A DNA stretch of 64,000 nucleotides from Lithospermum erythrorhizon (GCA_019722365.1 JADFUC010000278.1:558001-622000); one strand, 5' to 3'. Numbered from the stretch's first letter, positions 24,901 to 42,290 are shown. Translations and numbers: made by a program. Notes: generated by a model not told the origin, from the letters alone.

Positions 24901-27900
24901 TGGGGTTTATGGAGACGAATGTGGTGGGGTTACAGTATTATGGGGCAAAGATTACTGTGAGGCAAATGATGGGGTTGATTCGTAAGCCGATTAATTAGTA
25001 TGATCCAAATGCTATACGGCTTGGTGTAGAATGTTAGCAAATGAAATCTCTTAACAAGAGCTAACTAGAATCAACTAGAATGTTAGTTTTGTTATTTTTC
25101 CAAGTTAATGAATAGTTACTAGAATGTTAGTTTGGTTTCTGAAGCATCCCAAAAAATTAATTCATTAATTTTAAACAAATTATAGTGAAATTCCTATAAT
25201 ACCCCTACTTAAAGATGGTGAAAAGACAAATATACCCCTGTTTTAACATAACTGTTAGATTGGAAATCACACATAACCGAACTCATCTGACGGTAGAGAA
25301 AGGTATAAGCAAATTGCTTATATTAATTGTGTAAGCCTCTAAGATACTACCCCATTGTGCAAATTAGTAGACATGGTGAGGAGAAATAATAAATGAAATT
25401 TGATAACTAGGAAAAACATAGAAGTGCTATTAGAAGAGATTGAAAGGGTAATGACAGATATAATAAATTGATAGCTGAATAACACTTATCACCTTCAGTA
25501 TTCCAGAGTCATGCCAACTGTTAATTATACCATCCATGTAAGAATAACTGACAAAAAAACAGACTACCCCATCAGGAACAACAGACACCATCTCCAGCAA
25601 GAGCTTCCCATAATTTTTTTCAACACCTGGATCGCTTCTCAGATCAAACTTTGTGCTCACTGGGAGCTGATCACTGGAATGTTGGTTAAAAAACAGTCAA
25701 AGTTAAAACCTCAATTTTCAGCTAGAACATGTTTAAGGAAAAATATATATCTTGGAAATGGGAAATAAGGAAATCAATATACCTTCCTCTTGAAAGAACC
25801 ATGGGGCAAATGCAATCCCTTGTTAGGGACATCTTAAAGCTTCGACTCACAACTGGATTAAAATTGAGAAGGCGAGGGTAGAGATCGATTGGGCTTAAAG
25901 TGCCAGAAGTAATGACCACTGATTGAAACCGGTCAAAAACAGGCTTGATGGCAAGGGAAGCATCATTACAGCAAAGCTGAAAACAAGAATTCCATGGCAT
26001 GAGAAAAATTAAAAATGTAAAAAGGGATAAGACAATAGGCACAAGCTTAAACATGCAACAGAGAACAACAGGAAATGACTAATGCAGGGCACCTAATATA
26101 AAGCTACTGAGTTGGATAAAGGTAACAGATCGAATATCCAAGACAATATAGCTTTCATACATTTCATAGATAAATCCAGTCCAACCATATTTACATTGTT
26201 GTAAAAGAAATCATAATTTACGTAGACTATTAGCTTCACTTCTCGTTAAGTTATAAAGGATCGTATATAATTAAGGCAAAAATAACATTTAATAAATGAA
26301 CCTGCAAAACTGGATCAGGAATGTGAGGCATCCGCTCATCAAAAGGCTCGATAATGATTGAAAATCCACGGGCATATGTGCCTACAAGTGTGGCAAAGTC
26401 ACAAATTGACTGAACATGCAGAAACTCATCCGTATCAGTGATTTCAAGGGTTAACATGAGAGAATGAAGCCGATCATAGCAAAACTTCAACATTTTCTGA
26501 TCGATTCCAACTTGACTATTGATGGAGGAGACAAATGTAACAGGTCCCTCCTTCTCAACATTCTCGGTCATTAATCTACCCTTGAAATACTGGACCAATC
26601 TGCGCAAGACAGACAAGAAATGCTCCGCACGCCTTATATTTCCAGGGACAGCTTCTTGTAGTATGTCATCAGGCAATGCAGGATTTGCTAGAAAATTGTC
26701 GGTAGCTGCAGAACAGATGTGCACAACTCATTTGGTGATTTCTTATTGAAAATTCACCAACTACATGACCACCTTAAATAACAACATACCAGGCAAGTTT
26801 CCCCTTTGAGCCAATCCATCAACAAGTCGATTATATTCTGCTTGCAATCGATTGGCATCGGTGGCCTTTAACCTTCCTACCAAATGAAATTGAATTAGAA
26901 ATACAAAATTATCAAAACAAGTAAGCAAGTAAATATTTCTAGTTTCTCTACTATTTACTTATACCATCTTTTGCTTGTGTGTTTGTTCCATAGTGTAAAG
27001 CAGCAGTATTAACTGCATATTCTCATGTCTTCCATAAACATTATATACAACACAATGAAAGAAGATTACAAGTAAGCTAAATCCAAAGCACAAATGCACT
27101 ACTGCAATCCATATTAAGGAGTGGAATTTCAAACTGGGAGTAAGTTTAACATACAAAGAATGTACCTTTCGATTTCTTGAGTCATTCGGTTGATATTCCT
27201 AGTTGCCCCTTCTAGGGTCTGTCTCCTTATGCTAACACTAAGCGCCTCAATACACACAGTGTCAATATTATGAGCCTCATCGAACACCACAACAGACTCT
27301 TTCTGCATTTCCTTTGAAATAATCCCAGCTACCTTTGGATCAAGTAAATACTGGTAACTGTAAACCACCACATTTGCTAATTGCACCATATGCCTCGCCA
27401 AATAGTACGGACACCACCCTTTCTCCTTCCCAAATACCTTTAGATCCTATGTAAAACAACACAATTCCATATCAACAATCTTAACCATATTCAAATATTC
27501 AATCAATAAGTGTCACAAAACGAAGGATGAAAATTTGTATTTAGATAAGTAAATTGCAAAAAAAAAAAGATCAAGCATAATCATCAAAATTAATACTCCG
27601 TCCATTTCAAAAATTCGTCTACTTTGATTTTCAAAGGACAAAATTAACAAATTTTGCAACTTAATTGACACACATAACTTTGAGTTGAATCAAAACTATC
27701 ATGTTAACATTAAAAAGATGACATACATATATTTTTCACCAAATATCATACTCCATATATAAAAACTCGGTCCAAAATTCAAAAAGTCCCAATATTTTGG
27801 AAACAGAAAGACTATCTACCCGAAGAGGCAATAAAGCATTGGACATCACCCTCTATATTTCTCAAGAAACTCACAAGGTGGCACATAAAGGTTCCTACCA

Positions 27901-29267
27901 GCAACTGTTAATTAGGTTAATTGAGGCAACAAAGATGGTTGATTTTGGCCATTACTAATCAAACTGGACAATCTTTTCGGGACATAGGCGGCAAATTTCC
28001 AACAAATCAAACACAATAACCAACATCATTCAAAATACATAAAAATACAGTTCAAAAATTAAAACAAGGCCCAATTTTTTTGAAACAGAAATACTATCTA
28101 CCTGAATTCAAAAACTAAAACAAGGCCCAATCTTTTTGAAACAGAAATACTATCTACCTGAAGAGTATATAATTAAGTCTACAGAGTTCGTTACTTTTGG
28201 TCACTGCCAATCAAACTGGACAATCTTTTGGGACATATACAGAAAAAACCAACAAACCTACCACAATCGCCAAAATCGAAAAAACAGACACCACACATGG
28301 GCACATAGGTTCCTACTAGCAACTGTTAATTTTATTAATTAAGGCAACAGAGTTTGTTACCAACAAATCAACACTTGCCTGAAGAGTATAAACCCCGGGA
28401 GGCAACAAAGCATTAGACCCAACCCTCTCATACTCCTCAAAAAACTCACACGTCTTCACATTCGGATTCGTCGCCGCAACATTCCTCACCCAGCTAGCAG
28501 TAAGCTTCCTACAAGCCGCATCAACCGAATCCCTATTCTCCGCCGAAACAACCTCCTTATTCACACACAAATTCTTCCTAGAGGACAACCCCAACGCCAA
28601 AATCCTTGCCGCATCACCCAAATGCTTAACCTGATAATCATGCAGCAGTTTGAGTTCAGCTACGGTTTCCCCCATTCCAAATTAAACTATAGTACTTAAA
28701 ACCCCATTAAAACAAATCATTAAACAATTAACCTGGATAAAAACCCATTAAAACACATCAATGAATAATTCACCTGATACTCAAATTCAAGATCAAATAA
28801 GAAATTCACAAATCAGCAACAAATAAAACCAGTAAATTTGCATTTATATGTATCTAAATTTAAAATTGTGAATATCATGAATACATCTTATGCATTTATA
28901 TAGCAAGGACTAACTACTAGAGTGAGTCTGGATAAAAATCCTAAATCCGCCCCCCCTAAATCCGGCAGTGCTGACAATGATTGAATAATTGAGCGATCTA
29001 TTAAACCTGATAATTGTGTAGGAGTTTGAGTTCGGCAAGGGTTTTCTCCATTTCGTGAACGGTTCGGGTGCAGTAAACGAGTTTGATTGGGTTGGAGGGT
29101 TTGGAGAGGGCGTAGCTGGTGATGAGGGAGAGGAGGGCGATGGTCTTGCCGGTTCCGGTGGGCATTTCGAGGAGGGAGTGGCCTCGTGCGTCCAGGGACC
29201 GTTTCAGTTCGATCATGTATTGGTATTGTTCTGGGTAGATGTTCTCGTAGGGGAAGTATACCGTCAC
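21937..29267 (-). CDS. UVH6: XPD/ERCC2 (UVH6) TFIIH 5'-3' DNA helicase
   Basis: Core TFIIH helicase for nucleotide excision repair and transcription initiation. Exons: 29267-29007, 28630-28379, 27446-27166, 26872-26790, 26705-26302, 25976-25783, 25673-25493, 24285-24161, 24061-23972, 23589-23511, 23420-23344, 23135-23027, 22053-21937; 2253 nt, 750 codons plus stop in one open frame. Motifs: Walker A PTGTGKT, Fe-S cysteines in [22 protein letters not shown] and [15 protein letters not shown] in [28 protein letters not shown], and motif [15 protein letters not shown]. The frame is homologous upstream as far as KFQIED, but the expected ATG at 29286-29288 reads AAT and an in-frame TAA sits at 29310-29312. 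The first in-frame Met is at 29216-29214, which would give 733 aa and lose [12 protein letters not shown]. Intron 2 uses a GC donor. Confidence 0.9.
22199..23038. repeat. 78-bp tandem duplication split by a hAT element (XPD exon 12 / intron 12 junction)
   Basis: Copies at 22199-22276 and 22961-23038 run from CAAAAGAAATGAAG to CTCTGGCAAT with about six differences. On the coding strand each contains the end of XPD exon 12 (ATTGCCAGAGAT) and its GTAAGC donor. Before the transposon arrived the copies would have been adjacent. Confidence 0.85.
22277..22951. mobile_element. Non-autonomous hAT element (675 bp) in XPD intron 12
   Basis: Flanked by a perfect 8-bp direct repeat CTGGCAAT (22269-22276 and 22952-22959), the size expected of hAT target duplications. 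The termini are inverted repeats: left TAAAGATGTTATCG, right (reverse complement) TAGGGATGTTTTCGG, both then continuing into GGTTC. The interior is rich in ACCGAA-type words. No transposase frame is present. Confidence 0.85.
24627..24810 (-). pseudogene. Coding-like fragment of unknown origin in the Pack-MULE
   Basis: Minus-strand open stretch of about 60 codons containing [11 protein letters not shown] and [20 protein letters not shown], ending at a plausible donor (AAA then GTGGGT). The composition looks protein-like, but I do not recognise the family. It overlaps the Ser-rich leader of the plus-strand HIRAN frame, so one of the two readings here is a shadow. If real, it is a second captured fragment in opposite orientation. 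Confidence 0.35.
24714..25038 (+). pseudogene. Captured HIRAN-domain fragment (RAD5/HLTF-like SNF2 helicase)
   Basis: The plus-strand frame at 24891-25038 contains [17 protein letters not shown] followed by a region equivalent to GREMVGLVREPLNPYD, the signature of the HIRAN domain at the start of plant SMARCA3-like/RAD5 proteins. The in-frame TAG at 24996-24998 sits between KPIN and YDPNAIRL, where the family usually has Pro, so the copy is broken. A Ser-rich leader precedes it, opening at an ATG at 24714. It lies antisense to XPD and wholly inside the Pack-MULE. Confidence 0.65.
27812..27874 (-). repeat. Degenerate copy of the end of XPD exon 2, inside intron 2
   Basis: Read on the coding strand it runs GTGAGTTTCTTGAG...CCAATGCTTTATTGCCTC, parallel to exon 2 sequence GTGTGAGTTTTTTGAGG...TCTAATGCTTTGTTGCCTC. 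Further shorter echoes (CTATCTACCTGAAGAG) lie near 28095 and 28150, and the GGTTCCTAC...AGCAACTGTTAATT block occurs at about 27890 and 28308. Intron 2 therefore grew by repeated local duplication, with Stowaway-like ends (TACTCCGTCC near 27595) mixed in. Confidence 0.7.
28631..28680 (-). repeat. Copy of the end of XPD exon 1 directly before the exon 2 acceptor
   Basis: The 48 bases before the acceptor translate as [15 protein letters not shown] and match the end of exon 1 ([15 protein letters not shown]) at 29007-29055. Both copies continue CAG-GT. The predicted intron 1 runs from the GT of the first copy to the AG of the second, and the usual pyrimidine tract is replaced by this coding-like sequence. 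Confidence 0.8.
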
Positions 29268-29288
29268 GTCTTCGATTTGGAACTTATT

Positions 29289-29625
29289 TTTTTGCGGCGG
29301 TGGAGTGTGTTAGAGGGGATATAGGAAATCGTAATCTCATAAATATATCCCAAATTTTGGATATATGTGCTAATTATTGGAAATACTATTTGATGAAAAT
29401 GTAATTTCATATATATTTTACGCGATTTAATTATATTATATTTTGTTAAGATTATGATATATATATGGTTTGTTTTTAAAAATTGATTTAATAAATAAAA
29501 AATATAACATATGACATAATATAAGCACACCTAAATATAATAAAATTCGAACTCACAAGCTAAAAGTTCGACATGATGCTCCAAAGTTTAGATTATTAAT
29601 ATGTAAACACACACACATATATTAT

Positions 29626-29661
<36 letters not shown>

Positions 29662-30635
29662 ATTTGAAAAATAAAGAAATTTTTTCCCACAAAAGAAGTT
29701 TATGATGTCGAACATCTAAAATATATTGTCCCTCGTAGTACATCATCCACACACTTAAGCAGATCACCCTAAACGGGCAAGGCCATCATCCACACACTCG
29801 GAAGCCTATTTAACATTGTTGAAGGAGTATATTCTAACTTGTACTCTTCCATCTTTTTTGTTTGATACTTATTTCGATTTAGGTAGTTTTAAATTTAATT
29901 GATATTTTGACCAAAATAAATATGTTAGATTAGAGAGAAAATCATTAACTAGACAAAAAATTAATTTTGCCTCCTAAAACTTAATGAAAAATTAAACGAG
30001 TCTAACCATAAAATATGGGATAGTAATTAGTTCGACAATCGAAAATCCATACATATAAACTCAAGGTAAAATACATGATTGGAGGTATTGAGGATAAACA
30101 TAAAGCATTCAATTCGGTCCATATCATTTAATCGGCCAAACAGGTCACTAAAAGACAAGGTAAAACATAATTAATCATCACAGATGTCGATTATCGATCT
30201 TTATTGTTTGGATTAATTATAAGTTGAGTTTTCGAATTAAGAAATTATACCATTGAAAAATCGAATAAACTGCAAGTCTATTTTCAATAAGCATACTTTA
30301 ATTCGAAAAACTCAACTCATCAATAATTATAAAAAAAAAAACACAAAGACAAGATGTCAAACCTACTTTTAACCAATATATACACACACCCAAATAAGAT
30401 TTTTTGGAAGACTGAAATTCGCTTATTTTATTCCTGAAAGATAATTTCATAATTACCACACTTGCCAAATAGGAGGGCAAAATAGTCATTTCACTCGAAA
30501 CACGTGTGTATAATAGCTCAGCAAACCTACACGTCCTTTTCATCAACATGTCCTAAATGACCAAAATCAGTTACATACCCCAACAAACTCCACGCAAAAA
30601 CTAATATCCCCCCTCCCCTCTCATCCACTAATACA
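29289..30635. other. Divergent intergenic region between XPD and Miro
   Basis: AT-rich, with an (AT)n run at about 29632-29658. The last 60 bases before the Miro ATG are C-rich (CCCCCCTCCCCTCTC), typical of a plant 5' UTR. No gene is visible. The promoters of both genes must lie here, but I could not assign a TATA box with confidence. Confidence 0.5.
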
Positions 30636-36947
<6,312 letters not shown>

Positions 36948-38145
36948 GCAGGCTTCATGTTCATATATGATACATGAAATAAAATGTTAGCGATTACGCC
37001 ATATCATTTTTGTACTCTTCTGATATCTATATTTAAGTTTGTTTAAAAAGTGTCTTTTACAGAGCTCTACAGTCTTCCCTAGACTGAAATGGAATTTTGT
37101 TAGGCATCCAGAGAAAACTTGTTGATCAGATCCTATTCTGCGAAACTGACGCTTCCTACCACTATAACGGATTCTCATTACAACCTCAAACAGCCCCGGA
37201 GCTTGTCAAAAGTCAAGATTTGGTTCTCGGAATATAGATTAGTGCAAATTAGTCATTTGAGTTGCACAATCACCGCAAATATGTTCGTTTGCCATAAGCT
37301 GAAACTCGGTCCCTGGTACTGCTAACATTGAAGCTCTGTCCATGGCTTACATGAGCGACATTACTCAACTTCAATTACTACTTTACATAAACTAAAGCGA
37401 ATAATAGCTAAAGATGTTTGGAAATAGATTTTTTCTTTGTTTGTCAATGAGCTTGTAAGCAAAGTTACTTCGTATTAAATAAGAAGTTTGGATAGAGATT
37501 TGCTTATCAGACCATTTCCAATAGGAAGTAATTGGATTGGTATTTACATATGATAGAGGATAATTGATAGGTGAAAGATTGTTATCATTTTTGAGTGAGT
37601 TATTGAATAATTCTGGAATTATTCTGAAAAAGAAAAATAAGGTGGCCAATGGCGACACGACACGTTGTTCATTGTTCGTTTAATTTTGTATTGAAGTGGT
37701 TAAAAGTAAAATTCTAGTTCCTTAATTAATTGAGGGGATAATGATTACAAGTATTACTTAGTTATCATAAGCGTTGGTTGAAGTATTACAATGACCGAAT
37801 TTTAACAAAAAAAAGTCTATCGGTATAATATAGAATAATCAATATGGAATCTGTCTGATAGCAGTGGGAGCAAGATCGAGATTGATGGAAACGGATGGTT
37901 GATGTCCAACAAATACGGAAGTTGACATTTCTCTTTTATTAACATTGTCGAGAGCAAGATTCTATTCTTTGATTTTTCATGGGAGAAGAGTAGAGTACCC
38001 TCTTCTAATTGTGGAGTAAAATGAACCAAACCACGTAGGATATGATCCATTGATGGCTACTTATTATTGCCAACCACATACTAAAAATTAGAAGAAAAAA
38101 AAATCGAGTTAATATTGAACATAACTAGGAAACAATTTAGCTTGG

Positions 38146-38236
38146 GGGAGGGGTGGATAAATTCATGTCGATCTGGAAATCAGAATACGGAGGAGGGGTG
38201 GGTAAATTCATTTCGATCTGGAAATCAGAACATGGT
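38146..38236. repeat. 43-bp unit repeated twice in tandem
   Basis: GGAGGGGTGG(A/G)TAAATTCAT followed by TCGATCTGGAAATCAGAA occurs twice in a row with three or four differences. Non-coding. Confidence 0.85.
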
Positions 38237-38955
38237 ACGAAAAAAATTGATCAATGATTTTTACACTCTTAACAAGTGACAATGATTGTTTTTGTTTAAA
38301 CGAGTATATTTTATGGATGGAATGTATATGTATTATGTTGTTTTTATTCTTAGTTTTTTGTGGAGCAGTTTTCAGGTTTTTTTTTAGTTATCCATTTAAG
38401 GTCAAAGACAGCTTCAAACGTTTAGGTTGGAACTTGCTGAGTAGGAAAGTGAAAATGGTAAATGGTCCATGCCTCCATGAGACTCCATGTATGTTGAAAC
38501 AAGAACAAATTCTACGAATTATACCTAGAATGAGGAATATGGCAATTTCTCTTACAATTGTTTGTTTCATGTTTATTTATCACATACGATCCATTGGTTG
38601 TAATCTTTCGTTTGTATGTGGGAGAATTTAATTTCATTATTGGATAAGAAATTCTTATAAAAAAATTGCTTGGTAATGGTTGTTGTATTTGTATATGTGA
38701 TAAATATGAATATTTATAGTTGCATTTAATTCTGGTCCGTGAAATTGACATTACCAAAACGAAAACACTAGCTAATAACACTATTATTGAATAAATGGTT
38801 AATCTACTTTACTATAATATTTAAAAATCAAAATCAAATCAAAAACACCGTAATTGAATGCTTAAAAATCAATTAAAGGTATCAAAACTAATAATACTAT
38901 TATTCAATAAATGCTTAAAATAAAATCAAGTCAAACAAACACCATAATTAGATGT

Positions 38956-39015
38956 TTCATTCCTCATGCACTAAACTACAAAAATTCCAATTCAGTTTAG
39001 TGCATGAGGAATGAA
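38956..39015. repeat. Perfect 22-bp inverted repeat with 16-nt loop
   Basis: The left arm 38956-38977 (TTCATTCCTCATGCACTAAA plus CT) is exactly complementary to the right arm 38994-39015. Outside the perfect core the arms continue to pair imperfectly for about 20 more bases (AACACCATAATTA against GCATTATTTGGTGT). This could be the centre of a fold-back MITE or a small-RNA hairpin. Confidence 0.85.
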
Positions 39016-39724
39016 GCATTATTTGGTGTGAAGGGAAAGCCCATGTCAATTTCTAGTACTAATCTCAGCAATACTTAACCACCAAGATGACATAGACAAC
39101 TTGCCTCTTCCCATCTTATGTCAGCCTCACAAGGTTATCTTGTCACCCATGACAGTGATGAATGTAGATAGGCCATGAAAATTGAGCTTTTATCTAGTGT
39201 TTCAAGCATGCAATTGTCTTTCTATCTGGACCTTTTTTTTTACACATACTAGCTATAAGTATACAGTCATCATCCAACATTATAAATTCATATGTTGGTT
39301 GTATAATACTGCAACACCACTCATGTAAGGGACTAGTGGTTACCACAAGACCAAATATGTGTTGATCGGTTGTTTGAACCCTAATAGTATTACTCAAACA
39401 GATAAAATTAACATGATGCTTACATACAGACAACTGTGGTCCTTGAGATCTTATCATTGATTGCATATTTATATGGATACTAAATTATCTATGGTTACAT
39501 TTATATTTGGCGATGAATTTAAAATTATTTTGTTTTAAATTATATAATAAACGATATTATTTCACATTAAATATGTTAAAATATAGGAAACATACATAGC
39601 CTCTTAAACAATACATCAAATAGAAACCGTATATGGAAACTTAGGAGTGATAATACAGGAATACTAAATTATGTGGAGCAGGATTTAACTAGTACCCAAC
39701 TCTATGCTCCAAAAGATAGCTTTA

Positions 39725-40693
39725 TTAGGAAATAGCCAAGCAATATGTTTCCCAACAATTTGTCATCCCTTTCCTATTCCCACCTTCTTTGCACCTCCTC
39801 AGCCTATGCAATTCTCCTACCTCAATTTCACATCCAGGGTTCTCATCATTCTTCCTCTTTATTTCGTCTTCCGAGGAAGACGAAAAACCATAGTTTCCAT
39901 CATCATCTTCTTCACCATGATCATCAATGTACTTACAATTACATATTCCATCTTCAACTGCTTCATGTTCTTCTTCAAGCACTTCAGTTTCTTCTTCGTT
40001 GATATCATTTTCTTCATCGTCTTTCAAGAAAGAAAGACGAAGCCTACCATCAACACGTTCAGCTTGAAAGTAGGCGTTGGAAGGGGGGAGAGTGACAGCT
40101 TTTATAACTAATCGCCCCCCTTCGCGATGAGGCCTAACTTGAACACCATCTGTCCCACTGATCGAAGTCAGTGGCGGAGGAAATTCAACTTTGCGGTTGA
40201 ATTTCTTGGTTTTTTCGCCAGGTTTTGATCGAGGAGGTCCATAAATGTTGTCTGTTTCCATTAGCATGGAGGCAAATTCATCATTGTTTTCACTAATGTC
40301 ACTGCCAGTTTCACTTCCTAAGCTCTCAGTGCACATCTCCAGGCTCTTTGAGCTTAGAGTGGATGAATTTCGCTTCACAAGAGGGTGAACATAGACTTGT
40401 TCTGCTTCAGTTTTGCCCTGTTTGGTTTTGTTGGATATGTTACAAAGTGTTTGAATCAAGCTCCAACCTCCCAACTTGCCACCATTGTCATTTGGATTGT
40501 CACAAATTCCAATGCATTTATTGACTTCATTGTGAGGAATTTTCTCATCTTTTTCTTGGGTTTTTTCTTCCACGAAAGAAAAATAACTGAAAATATTCAA
40601 TTTAGGTGGAGATAAGTTGTGGATTAAGATATTTGTCTCGGAAAATCGAGGCTGGAGACATGATTGTAACCCTTGGCAAGCAATAGGAGACAT
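39725..40693 (-). CDS. FAF: FANTASTIC FOUR (FAF) family protein
   Basis: Plant-specific regulator family; Arabidopsis FAF proteins restrict shoot meristem size and act with WUSCHEL/CLAVATA. Single exon, 322 aa, start MSPIACQGLQ. The FAF core lies at residues 170-222: FPPPLTSISG, RPHREGGRLVIKAV and YFQAERVDGRLRLSF. It is followed by a very acidic tract (EENDINEEETEVLEEEHE) and EEDDDG, and a short conserved tail ending CLAIS, all typical of the family. The N-terminal 150 residues are Ser/Asn-rich and poorly conserved. Open frames on the opposite strand are shadows of the acidic region. Confidence 0.9.
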   Translation of the reverse strand: MSPIACQGLQSCLQPRFSETNILIHNLSPPKLNIFSYFSFVEEKTQEKDEKIPHNEVNKCIGICDNPNDNGGKLGGWSLIQTLCNISNKTKQGKTEAEQVYVHPLVKRNSSTLSSKSLEMCTESLGSETGSDISENNDEFASMLMETDNIYGPPRSKPGEKTKKFNRKVEFPPPLTSISGTDGVQVRPHREGGRLVIKAVTLPPSNAYFQAERVDGRLRLSFLKDDEENDINEEETEVLEEEHEAVEDGICNCKYIDDHGEEDDDGNYGFSSSSEDEIKRKNDENPGCEIEVGELHRLRRCKEGGNRKGMTNCWETYCLAIS

Positions 40694-40869
40694 GTTTTTT
40701 TATACTGATAATAATAACCTTAATGAAATTAGTTGATGAACAAAGTGAAAACAGGGTTTTGGTTATTAGTTTGTTCTTGCATGCAATGCAATTGACTATG
40801 AAAGAATTGTAGAAAAATGAACACAAACCAATATAGATAAGATGAAAGGGAGATGAAGAGGGGGAGTGG

Positions 40870-40877
40870 TATATATA
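40870..40877 (-). promoter_or_regulatory. TATA box of the FAF gene
   Basis: TATATATA within ACTATATATACCACTCC on the minus strand, about 180 bp upstream of the FAF ATG, followed by a CT-rich leader (CTTCATCTCCCTTTC). Confidence 0.6.
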
Positions 40878-40917
40878 GTTGCAAAAAAGTGGCCATAGAA
40901 AAGTATGAACCAATTAA

Positions 40918-41949
40918 GAAGAAAAGGTCTCAATGCCACTAAAATTATTCAGCTAAAGTTCTTCCACAGAATATAATAAGGAAATAGAACAAAGGAAAAG
41001 TTGGGCTAGGCAAATTCAATAGTGAGTAGTGGAACTTTTACCACATTTGGTTTATTCCAAAAGAATGGATTTGATTGGTTTGCTATGAAAAGGTTCTCTT
41101 CATTGGTTGGCTACATCAAAAAATTATGTTGGAGAATTTGTATAGAGCTTATTAGTATAAACAAATTAAAGTAGAAGAGTAACGAACATAATAAGCCACA
41201 AAAGGAACAAGTACAACCTAGTGGTTAAATGATAAATCATACTTTGTGTTTTCAACATAATTTGATACTTCAAAATTGATATATAGAATCTAAACCTGAC
41301 CTTAAATATTAACAAAATTCATTTAGTCTTTCATAAATTAGTAATTTTAAATTAAAATGTGGAACTAAGCTAATAATTGATGATATATTTAATTTTATAA
41401 AAAGGTCGTTGATGAATTCTGATGGCAATGAGACGAGTGTGGAGTTCTGAAATAACAAAACTATGCATAATGCATCAAATGATCTTTAGAGGAAAACTTT
41501 ACCAAATTTTTTTTGTCCCCTTCATTATCTTATTCTTCCAATTACAATAAGAATCTTGCTTACAAAAGGTTGTTAACTCAGCAGATTACTGTAGTATTTA
41601 CTATGATATTTAAAACTTTTTCTTACTTAGCTTATATTATACTGCTAATTGCTAAACTTTACATATACTTGCAGGCTAGAGAAACCAACATGACTCTCCC
41701 TTTAATTCGAATATTATTATTTGTCAACCTTTAATTTGGCTCAAGTATAATAAAAAACCAGTAGGGTGACATGTGCTGAGATAATTATAAAAAGGTTGCA
41801 TCTTATATATGTTAATAATCATGAATGTTTACGTAAGAGACAAAATCATTGTCATCTACGACCAATCTTTTGTGTGTGCTTCACTCTGAAGAATAACATA
41901 CAACCTTTCTGCTATGTCTTCCCTCATCATGATTGCGCCTGTAAATTTA
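40918..41949. other. Intergenic AT-rich region, no gene seen
   Basis: Possible SINE-like A box at about 41217-41232 (CAACCTAGTGGTTAAATG). The other frames, including 41513-41734 and 41766-42089, show no family resemblance. Confidence 0.4.
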
Positions 41950-42109
41950 ACCTGCTCGATTCTGGCTCGGGAAGATTCTGGCTAAAAATAATCTACGAGC
42001 CTCATTTAAATCAAACCCAGACTCAAACCCAAAACAGGTATTCGCTCGATTCGAACGGTTCGAAATTATCTGCCTTGCTTGGTCGTTAATATATAAATGG
42101 ACTCTGCCA

Positions 42110-42290
42110 TTCATTATCAGTTTCGATCCATTATCCAACCCATCCCCCCCTCGATCCATTAATTTAGCCCTCCCTTGATCCATTAAGCTAGCCCCTCCCC
42201 TTGATCCATTAAATTAGCCCCCCTCCCCTCGAATCCTCGATCCATTAATCTAGCCCCCCGACTCCCCTTTAATCCATTAACACCCTAACC
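42110..42290. repeat. Minisatellite, about 28-bp unit, 5-6 copies
   Basis: Unit of the form TTGATCCATTAA(A/T)TTAGCCC followed by CTCCCC, with variable C-rich spacers. It lies in the 5' part of the hAT relic. Confidence 0.75.

Larger units (their letters stand above)
24376..25352. mobile_element. Pack-MULE-like element (977 bp) in XPD intron 7
   Basis: Flanked by a perfect 9-bp direct repeat CATTGTGCA (24367-24375 and 25353-25361), the size expected of Mutator-like elements. Its ends form imperfect long inverted repeats: left contains CTTAGGTGCTTACA, AGTAAGCA and TTGCTTACAC; the right end reverse-complemented contains CTTAGAGGCTTACA, ATAAGCA and TTGCTTATAC in the same order. It carries no transposase but does carry host-gene-like fragments, the definition of a Pack-MULE. 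Confidence 0.82.
36948..39724. other. Intergenic region between Miro and FAF
   Basis: No gene is seen; open frames are short and biased to hydrophobic AT-rich codons. It holds a 43-bp tandem pair at 38146-38236, a perfect hairpin at 38956-39015, MITE-like tracts around 38780-38960 (repeated AATAAATG...AAAACACC words) and a possible SINE-like block near 39330-39390. Confidence 0.5.

Noticed and set aside
39704..40111. Plus-strand frame opposite the FAF acidic tail
   Set aside because: It is a Phe/Ile-rich shadow of the Glu/Asp-rich region of FAF.
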